64,000 nucleotides of DNA. It comes from Saccharothrix sp. NRRL B-16314 (GTDB lineage: Bacteria > Actinomycetota > Actinomycetes > Mycobacteriales > Pseudonocardiaceae). The stretch lies in assembly GCF_000716595.1 (NCBI RefSeq), contig NZ_JNXC01000015.1, forward strand, positions 1-64,000, given 5' to 3'. Both the position numbers and the translations under genes were made by a program. Positions 1-9,018 of the stretch are shown in pieces (positions within the stretch are counted from its first letter, which is position 1; each line of letters opens with the position of its first letter). The notes beneath the pieces are model-generated. The model was given only the letters and a program-made list of their open reading frames with translations, did not search any database and was not told the DNA's origin.

Positions 1-16
1 TGTGTATAAGAGACAG
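1..16. other. Tn5/Nextera mosaic-end adapter remnant
   Basis: The first 16 bases equal the last 16 bases of the 19-bp Tn5 mosaic end used in tagmentation libraries. This is almost certainly untrimmed adapter at a contig end and not genomic DNA. Confidence 0.9.
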
Positions 17-368
17 CACCCACCCACCGGCCGGCGCGGCCTGCCCACCGCCGACCCGTCGACCGGCGCGAGCCACCCATCGCCTCTTGCGAACCGGGCG
101 GTCTTGACGGGCTCCGCCCAGCCCGGTTCTGCTCGGGGGTGTCCGGCTCCGGGCCGGCCGTGCCGAGCGCCGGCGGTCCGCTCGACCTGGGGCGACTCCC
201 GTCAGCCGCAGCCCCGCCGTTGTCCGCAGGCCACCGGTCGCGCCCGCTGTCGACCGGCCAGCCCATCGTGCCTACCGGCCACGTGTCTACCGGCCATCGT
301 GTCTACCCGACAGCGCCTACTCCACAGCGGCTACCCGCAGCGTCTTCCCACCCGGCTACCTGCAGCGC
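17..368. other. No convincing gene; contig-edge sequence with short repeats
   Basis: I see no credible coding region here. The stretch is rich in CGACCGGC-like runs and contains three imperfect copies of a 15-16 bp unit (CATCGTGCCTACCGGC type) at about 264-309. It borders the adapter remnant, so assembly quality may be poor. Confidence 0.5.
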
Positions 369-1142
369 TCAGCCGACAGTGCCGGTGGCCAGGAGTCCGC
401 CATCCACCCGCACGGTCCCGCCGGTGATCCACTCGGCCTCGTCGGAAGCCAGGAACGCCACCAGCCGGGCGACGTCCTCCGGCGTGCCGAGCCGCTTCAT
501 CGGATAACCGGCCGCCGCCTCCTCCTCCCGCCCCGTGTACAGCGCCTCCGCGAAACGCGTCTTCACCACCGCCGGCGCGACCGCGTTCACCCGCACCTTC
601 GGCCCGAGCTGCCACGCCAACTCCTCCGTCAACCGGATCAGCGCCGCCTTGCTCGCCCCGTACGCCGCGATCACGCCGGTCGACCGGAGCCCACCCACCG
701 AAGCGATGTTCACCACCGCCCCACCGTGCTCCTGCATCCACGCCTTCCACGCCAGCTGCACGAACCCCAGCGCGGCCACCACGTTCACGTCGAAGATCTT
801 CCGCACCGCGTCCAGGTCCGCATCCATCAACGACCCGAACACGGGGTTGATACCGGCGTTGTTCACCAGCACGTCCAGCCGCCCGAACCGCTCCATGGTC
901 CGCTCGACGGCCTCCGCCCGGTCGTCGGCGCGGCCCGCGTTGCCCGGCACCGCCAACACTCGATCGGGTGATACGCCCGCGGTGGAGGCCAAGGTGGCCG
1001 CTGCCTCCGTCACCGCCTCCGCCTTGCGCGCGGTGATCGTGACGGATGCTCCGCGCGACAGCAGCTCCGCCGCGATGCCGTGGCCGATACCCCGACTGGC
1101 GCCCGTGACCAGGGCCGCCTTGCCCGTGAAGTCCGAAGTCAT
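369..1142 (-). CDS. SDR family NAD(P)-dependent oxidoreductase
   Basis: A classical short-chain dehydrogenase/reductase of 257 residues, close in layout to 3-oxoacyl-ACP reductase (FabG) types. The Rossmann dinucleotide motif TGASRGIG lies at residues 13-20, NNAG at 94-97, and the catalytic Ser148, Tyr161 and Lys165 (YGASK) are all present. The start at 1142 gives MTSDF and puts the glycine motif at the usual distance; upstream in-frame codons add a tail unlike the family. It is divergent from the ABC-F gene with about 150 bp between them. The substrate cannot be read from sequence. Confidence 0.85.
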   Translation of the reverse strand: MTSDFTGKAALVTGASRGIGHGIAAELLSRGASVTITARKAEAVTEAAATLASTAGVSPDRVLAVPGNAGRADDRAEAVERTMERFGRLDVLVNNAGINPVFGSLMDADLDAVRKIFDVNVVAALGFVQLAWKAWMQEHGGAVVNIASVGGLRSTGVIAAYGASKAALIRLTEELAWQLGPKVRVNAVAPAVVKTRFAEALYTGREEEAAAGYPMKRLGTPEDVARLVAFLASDEAEWITGGTVRVDGGLLATGTVG

Positions 1143-1294
1143 AGCGGGCAATGTATGCCGGTGGTATGCCGGTGGACACACACCGTCAATCCGGTGGCGT
1201 CCACCCAGTAGACTGATCCCGTGGTCATCCTGCTCGAGTAGTCCCGCGCTCAGCCGCGCCGTTGACCTCGCATGACCACACCACGGAGTAAAAC

Positions 1295-2923
1295 TTGATC
1301 ACCGCAACCGATGTCGAGTTGCGCGCGGGTTCGCGCATCCTGCTGTCCGGCGCCACCCTGCGCGTCCAGGCGGGCGACCGGATCGGCCTCGTCGGCCGCA
1401 ACGGCGCCGGCAAGACCACTTCCCTCCGCGTCCTCGCGGGCGAGGGCCAGCCGTACGCGGGCGACGTGCGTCGTTCCGGTGAGCTCGGCTACCTGCCCCA
1501 GGACCCGCGCGAAGGCGACCTTTCGGTCATCGCCAAGGACCGCGTGCTGTCCGCCCGAGGCCTGGACCAGCTGCTCCGCGACATGGAGAAGATGCAGTCC
1601 GCGATGGCGGAGCTGGTGGACGACGCCGAACTGCAGAGCGCCGTGCGCAAGTACGGCCGCCTCGAAGAGCGGTTCGCCGCCCTCGGCGGGTACGCGGCCG
1701 AGAGCGAAGCCGCCCGGATCTGCGCGAACCTGGGCCTCGCCGACCGCGTCCTGGCCCAGCCGCTGCGCACCCTGTCCGGCGGTCAGCGCCGCCGCGTCGA
1801 GCTGGCCCGCATCCTGTTCGCCGCGTCCGAGGGCGGCGTGGGTGCGAAGTCCAGCACGATCCTGCTGATCGACGAGCCGACGAACCACCTCGACGCGGAC
1901 TCGATCGCGTGGCTGCGCGGGTTCCTCAAGTCCCACGAGGGCGGCCTGGTCGTGATCAGCCACGACGTCGAACTGCTCGACGACGTCGTCAACAAGGTGT
2001 GGTTCCTCGACGCGACGCGCGGCGAGGTCGACATCTACAACATGGGCTGGAAGAAGTACCTCGAAGCGCGTTCCGCCGACGAGAAGCGCCGTCGCCGTGA
2101 GCGCGCGAACGCCGAGAAGAAGGCCGGCGCCCTCATGGCGCAGGCGGACAAGATGCGCGCGAAGGCCACCAAGGCCGTCGCTGCGCAGAACATGGCCCGC
2201 CGCGCCGAGAAGCTGCTCTCCGGCCTGGAGGACACCCGCCAGGCGGACAAGGTCGCCAAGATCCGCTTCCCGCAGCCCGCCACGTGCGGCCGGACGCCGT
2301 TGACCGCGGAGGGCCTGAGCAAGTCGTACGGCTCGTTGGAGGTCTTCACCGGCGTCGACCTGGCCATCGACCGCGGTTCGCGGGTGGTCATCCTCGGCTT
2401 GAACGGTGCCGGCAAGACGACGTTGCTGCGGCTGATCGGCTCGATGGAGCGCCCCGACAGCGGTGAGGTCATCGCAGGTCACGGCCTCAAGCTGGGGTAC
2501 TTCGCGCAGGAGCACGAGACGCTCGACCACGAGGCGACGGTCTGGCAGAACATCCGGCACGCCGCGCCCGACACGCCGGAGCAGCAGCTGCGGTCGCTGC
2601 TCGGCACGTTCCTGTTCAGCGGTGAGCAGCTGGAACAGCCCGCGGGCACGCTGTCGGGTGGCGAGAAGACCCGGTTGGCGCTGGCAGGGCTGGTGTCGAG
2701 CGCGGCGAACGTGCTGCTGCTGGACGAGCCGACCAACAACCTCGACCCGGCCAGCCGCGAGCAGGTGCTCGACGCGCTGCGCCGCTACGAGGGGGCCGTC
2801 GTGCTCGTCACGCACGACCCTGGTGCGGTGGAGGCCCTTGAGCCCGAGCGGGTGATCCTGCTCCCCGACGGGACCGAGGATCACTGGTCCCAGGAGTACC
2901 TGGAACTCGTGCAGTTGGCCTGA
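1295..2923 (+). CDS. ABC-F family ATPase (EttA/Uup type)
   Basis: A soluble protein of 542 residues with two ATP-binding cassettes and no membrane segments, as in ABC-F proteins that act on ribosomes. Cassette 1 has Walker A around residues 34-42 (GRNGAGKTT), signature LSGGQ and Walker B LLIDEPTNHLD. Cassette 2 has GLNGAGKTT, LSGGEK and LLLDEPTNNLD. A charged, Lys/Arg-rich helical linker joins them (about residues 245-330). The start is TTG behind GGAG at the right distance. Known members act as translation factors or ribosome-protection antibiotic-resistance factors; which applies here is undecided. An adjacent antibiotic biosynthetic locus is not seen, which favours housekeeping. Confidence 0.9.
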   Translation: MITATDVELRAGSRILLSGATLRVQAGDRIGLVGRNGAGKTTSLRVLAGEGQPYAGDVRRSGELGYLPQDPREGDLSVIAKDRVLSARGLDQLLRDMEKMQSAMAELVDDAELQSAVRKYGRLEERFAALGGYAAESEAARICANLGLADRVLAQPLRTLSGGQRRRVELARILFAASEGGVGAKSSTILLIDEPTNHLDADSIAWLRGFLKSHEGGLVVISHDVELLDDVVNKVWFLDATRGEVDIYNMGWKKYLEARSADEKRRRRERANAEKKAGALMAQADKMRAKATKAVAAQNMARRAEKLLSGLEDTRQADKVAKIRFPQPATCGRTPLTAEGLSKSYGSLEVFTGVDLAIDRGSRVVILGLNGAGKTTLLRLIGSMERPDSGEVIAGHGLKLGYFAQEHETLDHEATVWQNIRHAAPDTPEQQLRSLLGTFLFSGEQLEQPAGTLSGGEKTRLALAGLVSSAANVLLLDEPTNNLDPASREQVLDALRRYEGAVVLVTHDPGAVEALEPERVILLPDGTEDHWSQEYLELVQLA

Positions 2924-3099
2924 GCCAAGGGTTTCCGCTGCTCGGCCCCCAATGTGAGCTTTGATCGACTCTCCGTGATCGAACGACCGCTCGCCGATCT
3001 TTTCGCTTGATCACCTGGCGTTCTTGGTCTTCGTGTTCGATCATTGCGACGACAGGGGCTTTCAAGGCCCGACCTGCTGTCTACGGAAGGCGGGACAAG
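2924..3099. promoter_or_regulatory. AT-richer leader before the small HTH gene
   Basis: This 176-bp gap has clearly lower GC than its surroundings and several GATC-containing half-palindromes (TTGATC, GTGATCGA, CCGATC, TTGATCA). It probably carries the promoter of the following HTH gene. I cannot assign a specific factor. Confidence 0.35.
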
Positions 3100-3309
3100 G
3101 TGGCTGACCTGAAGAAGGGCGCCCGGATCACCGGCGCCACGCGGGACAAGCTGGCCGCTGACCTGAAGAAGAAGTACGAAAAGGGCGCGAGCATCCGGGC
3201 GTTGGCCGAGTCCACCGGGCGCTCCTACGGCTTCGTGCACCGGGTGCTCAGCGAGTCCGGTGTGCAGCTGCGCGGTCGCGGTGGCGCCACCCGCACGAAG
3301 AAGAAGTAA
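3100..3309 (+). CDS. Small helix-turn-helix protein (conserved in actinomycetes)
   Basis: A 69-residue, Lys-rich protein with one predicted helix-turn-helix at about residues 31-55 (GASIRALAESTGRSYGFVHRVL region) and a basic C-terminus ending in three lysines. The GTG at 3100 is chosen because a GGAAGGCGGG ribosome site precedes it and because the N-terminus MADLKKGARITGA is typical of this actinobacterial family. The in-frame extension upstream is low quality. Such proteins are thought to bind DNA, but I know of no defined target. It stands alone between the ABC-F gene and the hydratase gene. Confidence 0.8.
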   Translation: MADLKKGARITGATRDKLAADLKKKYEKGASIRALAESTGRSYGFVHRVLSESGVQLRGRGGATRTKKK

Positions 3310-3375
3310 GCTACCCTCCGGTAACTGCATGGTGTCGAGGAGAGACGACGCCTGACGAAACCCGGAGGTTCACGC

Positions 3376-4191
3376 ATGTCGGCACCGACGACCATCGACG
3401 CCGGCCTGCTGGAACGCGGAGGCGTGCGGCTCGTCGTGGACGGACCGCGCGCGACGATCACGCTCGATCGTCCCGACGTGCTCAACGCACAGACGCCGTC
3501 GACCTGGGTGGCGTTGCGGACGATCGGTGAGCAGCTGGGCCCGGACGTCCGCGTGGTGGTCGTCCGGGGTTCCGGTCGTGCGTTCTCCGCGGGGCTGCAC
3601 CGGCAGATGTTCACCGGCCCTCCGCTGGAGGGCGAGCCGGGCCTGGCGGAGATCGTGCGCCTGGGCCCTGTCGACGGTGCCGCGCGGATCGCGGACTTCC
3701 AGGAGGGCTTCCGCTGGCTGCGTGATCCCGATCGGGTGACGATCGCCGCGGTGCGCGGGCACGCCATCGGCGCGGGCTTCCAGCTCGCCCTCGCGTGCGA
3801 CTTCCGCGTGGCCACCGACGACGTCAAGTTCCGCATGGCCGAGACGTCGCTCGGCCTGGTGCCCGACCTCGGCGGCACGCTGCCCCTGGTGCGGCTGGTC
3901 GGGTACTCCCGCGCGGCCGAGATCTGCCTGACCGGGCGGTGGGTGGACGCGGACGAGGCGGTGCGGATCGGCCTCGCCAACGCCGTGGTGCCCGAGGACG
4001 GGCTGGACGCGGCGGTGGACGACCTCGTCGCCCAGCTACTCCGGCCCCTGCCGGGCGCGGTGCGCGAGACGCTGGCGCTGCTGGCGTCGGCCGCGGACGG
4101 CGCGACCGAGCAGGAGCAGCTGCGGGTCGAACGCGAGGCCCAGCTCCGCCGGATCGCCGAGATCAGCGCCCTCGCCGCACCCCGGAACTGA
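3376..4191 (+). CDS. Enoyl-CoA hydratase/isomerase family protein
   Basis: A crotonase-fold protein of 271 residues that should bind acyl-CoA. The first oxyanion-hole segment AFSAGLH is at about 69-75 and the second, HAIGAGFQLALACD, at 129-142. In classical hydratases two glutamates activate water. Here Glu156 in the ETSLGLVP segment is kept, but the position of the other glutamate is Gln136. The protein may therefore be an isomerase, a weak hydratase or a related crotonase and not a standard beta-oxidation hydratase. A good ribosome site (CGGAGG) precedes the ATG. It is monocistronic as far as can be seen. Confidence 0.85.
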   Translation: MSAPTTIDAGLLERGGVRLVVDGPRATITLDRPDVLNAQTPSTWVALRTIGEQLGPDVRVVVVRGSGRAFSAGLHRQMFTGPPLEGEPGLAEIVRLGPVDGAARIADFQEGFRWLRDPDRVTIAAVRGHAIGAGFQLALACDFRVATDDVKFRMAETSLGLVPDLGGTLPLVRLVGYSRAAEICLTGRWVDADEAVRIGLANAVVPEDGLDAAVDDLVAQLLRPLPGAVRETLALLASAADGATEQEQLRVEREAQLRRIAEISALAAPRN

Positions 4192-4207
4192 CCCGCGGGC
4201 GGTCTTC

Positions 4208-4663
4208 TCACGCGGTGGCGGGCTCCAGGACGACCACCGGGATCTGCCGCTCGGTGCGGGTCGCGTAGGTCGCGTAGGGCTTGTAGACCGCCACCAACCG
4301 TTCCCACAGCACCGCCCGCTCATCGCCCTCCGCAACGCGCGGACGGACCCGACGGCGTTCCCCGCCGGGCAGTTCCACCTCGGTGGTCTCCATCGCCGTC
4401 AGGTTGTGGAACCACGCCGGGTGGGTGTCCGTGCCGCCCTTCGACGCGACGACGACCAGCCGGGGCGCGTCGTCGAGGTAGATGAGCGGGTTGGTGCGGG
4501 ACTGCCCTGACCTGCGGCCGACGTGGTCGAGCAGGAGCACGGGCGCGCCCAGGAACGTGCCGCCCACCTTGCCGCGGGTCTTGCGGAACACGAGCTCGTT
4601 GAAGCGCGCCAGCCGGCGCTGGAACTTCCAGTAGGCGGACGTGGAGACCGGTGGCTTCGGCAT
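4208..4663 (-). CDS. Nitroreductase family deazaflavin-dependent oxidoreductase
   Basis: A protein of 151 residues resembling the actinobacterial Ddn-like F420H2-dependent reductases. Recognisable segments are the early W-K-F-Q-R region, the G-x-x-V-L-L-L-D-H-V-G-R-R-S-G-Q strand-turn that holds the deazaflavin, and P-A-W-F-H-N-L followed by a conserved T-x-E-V-x-x-x-G pattern. Family members reduce quinones or nitro and unsaturated compounds with F420H2; the substrate here is unknown. The start at 4663 gives MPKPPVST and fits the family length. It is divergent from the TetR gene, which probably controls it through the palindrome at 4699-4714. Confidence 0.85.
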   Translation of the reverse strand: MPKPPVSTSAYWKFQRRLARFNELVFRKTRGKVGGTFLGAPVLLLDHVGRRSGQSRTNPLIYLDDAPRLVVVASKGGTDTHPAWFHNLTAMETTEVELPGGERRRVRPRVAEGDERAVLWERLVAVYKPYATYATRTERQIPVVVLEPATA

Positions 4664-4698
4664 GCGTTCATGCTGACACCTGCCGGCAACTGTCGTCA

Positions 4699-4714
4699 AC
4701 TGACAGAAGTCAGT
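4699..4714. promoter_or_regulatory. Candidate TetR operator (perfect 6-4-6 palindrome)
   Basis: ACTGAC-AGAA-GTCAGT is a perfect inverted repeat in the 97-bp space between the divergent deazaflavin reductase and TetR genes. A second, weaker repeat (CTGTC...GACAG) overlaps it. The location and size fit a TetR-family operator controlling both genes. This is inference from position and symmetry. Confidence 0.6.
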
Positions 4715-4760
4715 GGGTGACTCTTGGCGGGCGCTGTCGACAACCCTTATCCTTCGCGCC

Positions 4761-5384
4761 GTGGACAAGCCCGGCCTGCGCGAGCGGAAGAAGCAGCGGA
4801 CGCGTGAGGCGTTGATCGACGCGGCGTACGAGTTGTTCCGCGCCGACGGCTTCGACGCCACCACCGTCGACCGGATCGCCGAGGCGGTCGAGGTCTCGTC
4901 GCGGACCTTCTTCCGGTACTTCACCTCGAAGGAGGACGTCGCGCTCTCGCTCGCCGACGAGCAGATCACCGCGATGTTCGAGCAATTCTCCGCGCAACCG
5001 GCCGACGTGCCGGTGCTGACCGCGCTGCGACGGGCGGCGGTGGAGGTCGTGCGGGCCTACGAGGCCGAGGCGGGCGGCTCGGGCCAGGCCCGCTACCAGC
5101 ACATGCAGGACCTGGTCTCGACCAGCCCGGCCCTGATGGCGGCGTGCGTCGAACGCAGCGCGACCAGGCTCGACGAGGCGGCCAGGCTGATCGGCGACCG
5201 GATGGGCGTCGACCCGGCGACCGACCCGCGCCCGTGCCTGGTGGCCGCGGTCGTGCTGTGCTCGGTGCGACCGGCGGTCAACGCGTGGCGCGCCGCCGGC
5301 CGTGACGGGCCGGACTCCGAGCTGATCGGGCAGGCGTTCGACCTGCTGTCGGCCGGCCTCGACCACCCGGCCGCCCGGAGCTAG
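4761..5384 (+). CDS. TetR/AcrR family transcriptional regulator
   Basis: A 207-residue repressor-type protein. The N-terminal TetR helix-turn-helix is clear: RTREALIDAAYELF, then the G-F-D-A-T-T-V-D-R-I-A-E turn and the recognition segment VSSRTFFRYFTSKED. The C-terminal ligand-binding half is divergent, as usual. The GTG at 4761 (MDKPGLRERK) is preferred to an upstream in-frame start because it gives the standard basic N-terminus. It is divergent from the deazaflavin-dependent reductase and probably regulates that gene and itself. Confidence 0.88.
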   Translation: MDKPGLRERKKQRTREALIDAAYELFRADGFDATTVDRIAEAVEVSSRTFFRYFTSKEDVALSLADEQITAMFEQFSAQPADVPVLTALRRAAVEVVRAYEAEAGGSGQARYQHMQDLVSTSPALMAACVERSATRLDEAARLIGDRMGVDPATDPRPCLVAAVVLCSVRPAVNAWRAAGRDGPDSELIGQAFDLLSAGLDHPAARS

Positions 5385-5506
5385 TCCGACCTCCCACGCT
5401 GCGGCCAGGCCTGGCTGCGGTCACGATGCGCACCTGCGTGCGCGAAACGGGAACGCCACGTGCCCCGCCGGCGTTGCTGTCTGTCGTGGACGGTTCCTGG
5501 GGTTTG

Positions 5507-7384
5507 ATGCGCAGCGCGATGCAGGCGTCGGACGCACCCGGCGGGGTGCGGCGCGGCACGTTCCGGCGGGTGTTGGCGTTCGCCCGACCGCACCGGCCGA
5601 AGTTGGTGGTGTTCCTGCTGCTCACGGTCGTGTCGGCGGTGCTCGCCGTGAGCACGCCGGTGCTCGCGGGGCGGGTGGTGGACGCGATCGTCGGCGGTCG
5701 GGGCGTGTCCGCGGTGGTGTGGCTCGCGGTGGCGATCGCGGGGATCGCGATCCTGGACGCGGCGCTCGGCCTGGTCGAGCGCTGGCAGTCGTCGCGGATC
5801 GGCGAAGGGCTGATCTTCGACCTGCGCCGCGCGGTGTACGAGCACGTGCAGCGCATGCCCGTGGCCTTCTTCACCCGCACTCGCACGGGTGCGCTGGTGA
5901 GCAGGCTGAACAACGACGTGATCGGCGCACAGCGAGCGTTCACCTCGACGTTGTCCGGCGTGGTCACCAACGTGATCCAGCTCGGGCTGTCGCTGGCCGT
6001 GATGTTCACCCTTTCGTGGCAGGTGACGGCTCTCGCCCTGCTGCTGCTCCCCGTCTTCATCCTGCCCGCGCGGCGGATGGGGAGTCGGATGGCGGACCTC
6101 CAGCGCGAGGCCGCGACGCTGAACGCCGGCATGACGACCCAGATGACGGAGCGGTTCTCCGCGCCGGGCGCGACGTTGGTGAAGTTGTTCGGCCGACCGG
6201 GCGCCGAGCTGGACGAGTTCGCCGACCGGGCCGCGCGCGTCCGCGACATCGGTGTCCGCACGGCGATGGCCACCCGGTGGTTCATGACCGGCCTCACCCT
6301 CGTGTCGGCGCTCGCCCAGGCCCTCGTCTACGGCCTCGGCGGCTACCTGGCGCTCACCGGCCACCTCGCCGCGGGCACGGTCGTGTCGCTCGCGCTGCTG
6401 CTGACCCGCCTGTACTCGCCGCTCACCGCGCTGGCCAACGCGCGGGTCGACGTGATGACCGCGCTGGTGTCGTTCGAGCGGGTCTTCGAGGTCCTGGACC
6501 TCAAGCCGATGATCGCCGAGCCCGAGCAGCCGCGCCGCGTGCCGGACGGGCCGGCGTCGGTGGAGTTCGAGGACGTGCGGTTCGGCTACCCGGCGGCGGA
6601 CAAGGTGTCCCTCGCGTCGCTGGAGTCGGTGGCCACTTTGGACGCGCGCGGCGGCGAAGAGGTGTTGCACGGCATCAGCTTCCGGGCCGAACCGGGTCAG
6701 CTCGTGGCGCTCGTCGGGTCGTCGGGCGCGGGCAAGTCGACCATCGCCTCGCTCGTGCCGCGGCTGTACGACGTGGAGGGTGGCGCGGTTCGGCTGTCCG
6801 GTGTGGACGTCCGCGAGCTGTCGTCCGAATCGCTGCGCGGCGCGGTGGGCGTGGTGACGCAGGACGGCCACCTGTTCCACGACTCGATCCGGGCGAACCT
6901 GACGTACCCGCGACCGGAGGCCACCGAGGACGAGCTGTGGGACGCACTGCGCCGCGCCCGCCTCGAAGAGCTGGTCCGGTCGCTGCCCGACGGCCTCGAA
7001 ACGGTGGTGGGGGAGCGCGGTTACCGGCTCTCCGGCGGCGAACGGCAGCGGCTGACCATCGCCCGCCTGCTGCTGGCCCGGCCGCGCGTGGTGATCCTCG
7101 ACGAGGCGACCGCCCACCTCGACTCCGAGTCCGAGGCCGCGGTGCAGGTGGCGTTGACGGAGGCGTTGCGCGGCCGGACCGCGCTGGTGATCGCGCACCG
7201 GTTGTCCACGGTGCGGGCGGCGGACCAGATCCTGGTCGTCGAGGCCGGGCAGGTGGTGGAACGCGGGACGCACCCCGAACTCCTGGCGGCGGGTGGCCGC
7301 TACGCCGATCTGTACCACACGCAGTTCGACGAAGCGCCCACCCGAACAGGCGAGGCCCTGGAGGCCCCCGCCGCCGCCGTCTAG
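5507..7384 (+). CDS. ABC transporter, fused permease/ATPase (exporter type)
   Basis: A half-transporter of about 625 residues with an N-terminal six-helix membrane domain (roughly residues 25-310) and a C-terminal ATPase. Walker A GSSGAGKS is near residue 404, the signature LSGGERQR near 508 and Walker B VVILDEAT near 530, followed by the H-loop region VIAHRLSTV. The architecture matches homodimeric or heterodimeric lipid/drug exporters. No partner half-transporter is adjacent, so a homodimer is likely. The ATG at 5507 is one of several candidate starts (5426 and 5519 are alternatives), and none has a strong ribosome site. The substrate is unknown. Confidence 0.85.
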   Translation: MRSAMQASDAPGGVRRGTFRRVLAFARPHRPKLVVFLLLTVVSAVLAVSTPVLAGRVVDAIVGGRGVSAVVWLAVAIAGIAILDAALGLVERWQSSRIGEGLIFDLRRAVYEHVQRMPVAFFTRTRTGALVSRLNNDVIGAQRAFTSTLSGVVTNVIQLGLSLAVMFTLSWQVTALALLLLPVFILPARRMGSRMADLQREAATLNAGMTTQMTERFSAPGATLVKLFGRPGAELDEFADRAARVRDIGVRTAMATRWFMTGLTLVSALAQALVYGLGGYLALTGHLAAGTVVSLALLLTRLYSPLTALANARVDVMTALVSFERVFEVLDLKPMIAEPEQPRRVPDGPASVEFEDVRFGYPAADKVSLASLESVATLDARGGEEVLHGISFRAEPGQLVALVGSSGAGKSTIASLVPRLYDVEGGAVRLSGVDVRELSSESLRGAVGVVTQDGHLFHDSIRANLTYPRPEATEDELWDALRRARLEELVRSLPDGLETVVGERGYRLSGGERQRLTIARLLLARPRVVILDEATAHLDSESEAAVQVALTEALRGRTALVIAHRLSTVRAADQILVVEAGQVVERGTHPELLAAGGRYADLYHTQFDEAPTRTGEALEAPAAAV

Positions 7385-7391
7385 AGACCGT

Positions 7392-8963
7392 CTAAAGACC
7401 GCCGAGGAACGTGCCGGTGGCGGCCACCGCGGCCTTGGACGACCCGCCGTCCACCACCAGCACCGAGAACGCCAGGTCACCGCGGTAGCCGATGAACCAC
7501 CCGTGCGAGCGGGTGCCGTCACCGAACTGGGCGGTTCCCGTCTTGCCGCGCACACCGCCGTAGCCGGCCAACTCGCGCGCCGTGCCGCCGGTGACGACGT
7601 CGCTCATCATCGACCGCAGCGACCCGGCGACCCCGCCGGGCAACGCGGGCGGCTGGACGCCTTCAGTCTCGATCTCCCGGATGAGCTGCGGAACCGGCGT
7701 GCGGCCGTTCGCGACCGTGGCCGCCACCAGGGCCATGCCGAACGGCGTCGTCCTGATCGTGCCCTGGCCGATGGCCGCCTCCACCTGCGCGGCACCCGGC
7801 GCGGGCTCCGGGATCCGGCCGGTGTTCGTGGTGACGCCCGCGACCGTGAAGTCCGACGTCAGCCCGAAGTACCCGGCGGCCTCCGGCAGCGCCGACGTGG
7901 GCAGGGTCGCCGCCAGCCGGCCGAAGCTCGTGTTGCACGACGCCGCGAACGCCCGGCGGAACGACACCGTGCCCAGCTCGAACGAGTCCTCGTTGGTGAT
8001 CGTCCGGGTGCCGATGGTCTCCTTGCCGGGACACGCCACGGGCGTGTCGACGGTCGCCAGGCCACCGGTCATCGCCGCCGTGGCGGTGACGACCTTGAAC
8101 GTCGAGCCGGGCTCGTAGTAGTCCACGAGCGCGGTCGGACGTGCCCTGCCGACGGCCCTGTTCTGCGCCACCGCCAGGATCTCTCCGGTCGACGGCTGGA
8201 TCGCGACCACCATGGCCGCCTGCTCCAGCCCGTCGACCGCGGCCTCGGCGGCGGCCTGGACCTTCGGGTCGAGGGTGAGCGTCATCGACTGCTTGACGAC
8301 GGCCTTCTGCTCCTGCAACACCGTCACGGGCGCGCCCGTCGCGTCCACCACGGCGACCTGCCAGCCCGGTGAACCGGCCAGCGACCCGACGGCCTGCACG
8401 ATCGACCCGCTCACCGCGGGCGCGAAGTCCGGCGGCAGCGGCTGGCCGTTCCGGTCGAACAGGGCGCCGTCACCGGACGTCGTGGTGTAGGCCAGGCTCT
8501 GGCCCTCGGTGAGCTGCGGGTGCAGCACGGTCGGCGACCAGTGGACCCGCCAGTCGTCGCCCACCAGCACCATCTCGATCTTGACCGGGTACTTCAGCGG
8601 CACGCCGCCGGGCAGCGTCCACGTGACGTTCGCGTCGATCGAGGTGGTCGTGGTCCCCTCGGGGACCTGCGGGTTGCGGCCGAGCTGGAAGTGGATGTCC
8701 GCGCCCGGCATGCCTTGCCGCAGGCGGGTGATGACGGGAGCGGCCACCTCCGACGCGTCGGTGAACCCCGCCGCCCGCACCGAATGGTCGGACATGAGAG
8801 TGCTGGCGAACTGCTGTGCGACGGTGCCCGGTGGTACCCGGGTGGGCTTGGTCCCGGCCTCCGGTTCACCGCCCGACCACAGCACCATCACCCCCGTGAC
8901 GATGATCCCGATTGTGGCGACGCCCCCGGCGGCCAGAACCCAGCGCTTCGTTCTCTTGTTCAC
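7392..8963 (-). CDS. Penicillin-binding protein, class B (NTF2-like/MecA_N plus transpeptidase)
   Basis: A membrane-anchored D,D-transpeptidase of 523 residues for peptidoglycan cross-linking outside the membrane. One N-terminal membrane helix (about residues 9-29) is followed by a MecA_N/NTF2-like domain (about 40-150) and a transpeptidase domain with all three active-site motifs: STFK 287-290, SCN 342-344 and KTG 474-476. The start is GTG behind a strong AAGGGGG ribosome site. The MecA_N arrangement occurs in low-affinity PBPs and in mycobacterial PbpA-like proteins; beta-lactam affinity cannot be told from sequence. Its stop lies only 7 bp from the convergent ABC exporter. Confidence 0.92.
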   Translation of the reverse strand: MNKRTKRWVLAAGGVATIGIIVTGVMVLWSGGEPEAGTKPTRVPPGTVAQQFASTLMSDHSVRAAGFTDASEVAAPVITRLRQGMPGADIHFQLGRNPQVPEGTTTTSIDANVTWTLPGGVPLKYPVKIEMVLVGDDWRVHWSPTVLHPQLTEGQSLAYTTTSGDGALFDRNGQPLPPDFAPAVSGSIVQAVGSLAGSPGWQVAVVDATGAPVTVLQEQKAVVKQSMTLTLDPKVQAAAEAAVDGLEQAAMVVAIQPSTGEILAVAQNRAVGRARPTALVDYYEPGSTFKVVTATAAMTGGLATVDTPVACPGKETIGTRTITNEDSFELGTVSFRRAFAASCNTSFGRLAATLPTSALPEAAGYFGLTSDFTVAGVTTNTGRIPEPAPGAAQVEAAIGQGTIRTTPFGMALVAATVANGRTPVPQLIREIETEGVQPPALPGGVAGSLRSMMSDVVTGGTARELAGYGGVRGKTGTAQFGDGTRSHGWFIGYRGDLAFSVLVVDGGSSKAAVAATGTFLGGL

Positions 8964-9018
8964 GGATGAACCCCCTTGATCGGAGGCTAACGCGAACGTG
9001 TGGAGGATTCGTGAACGC

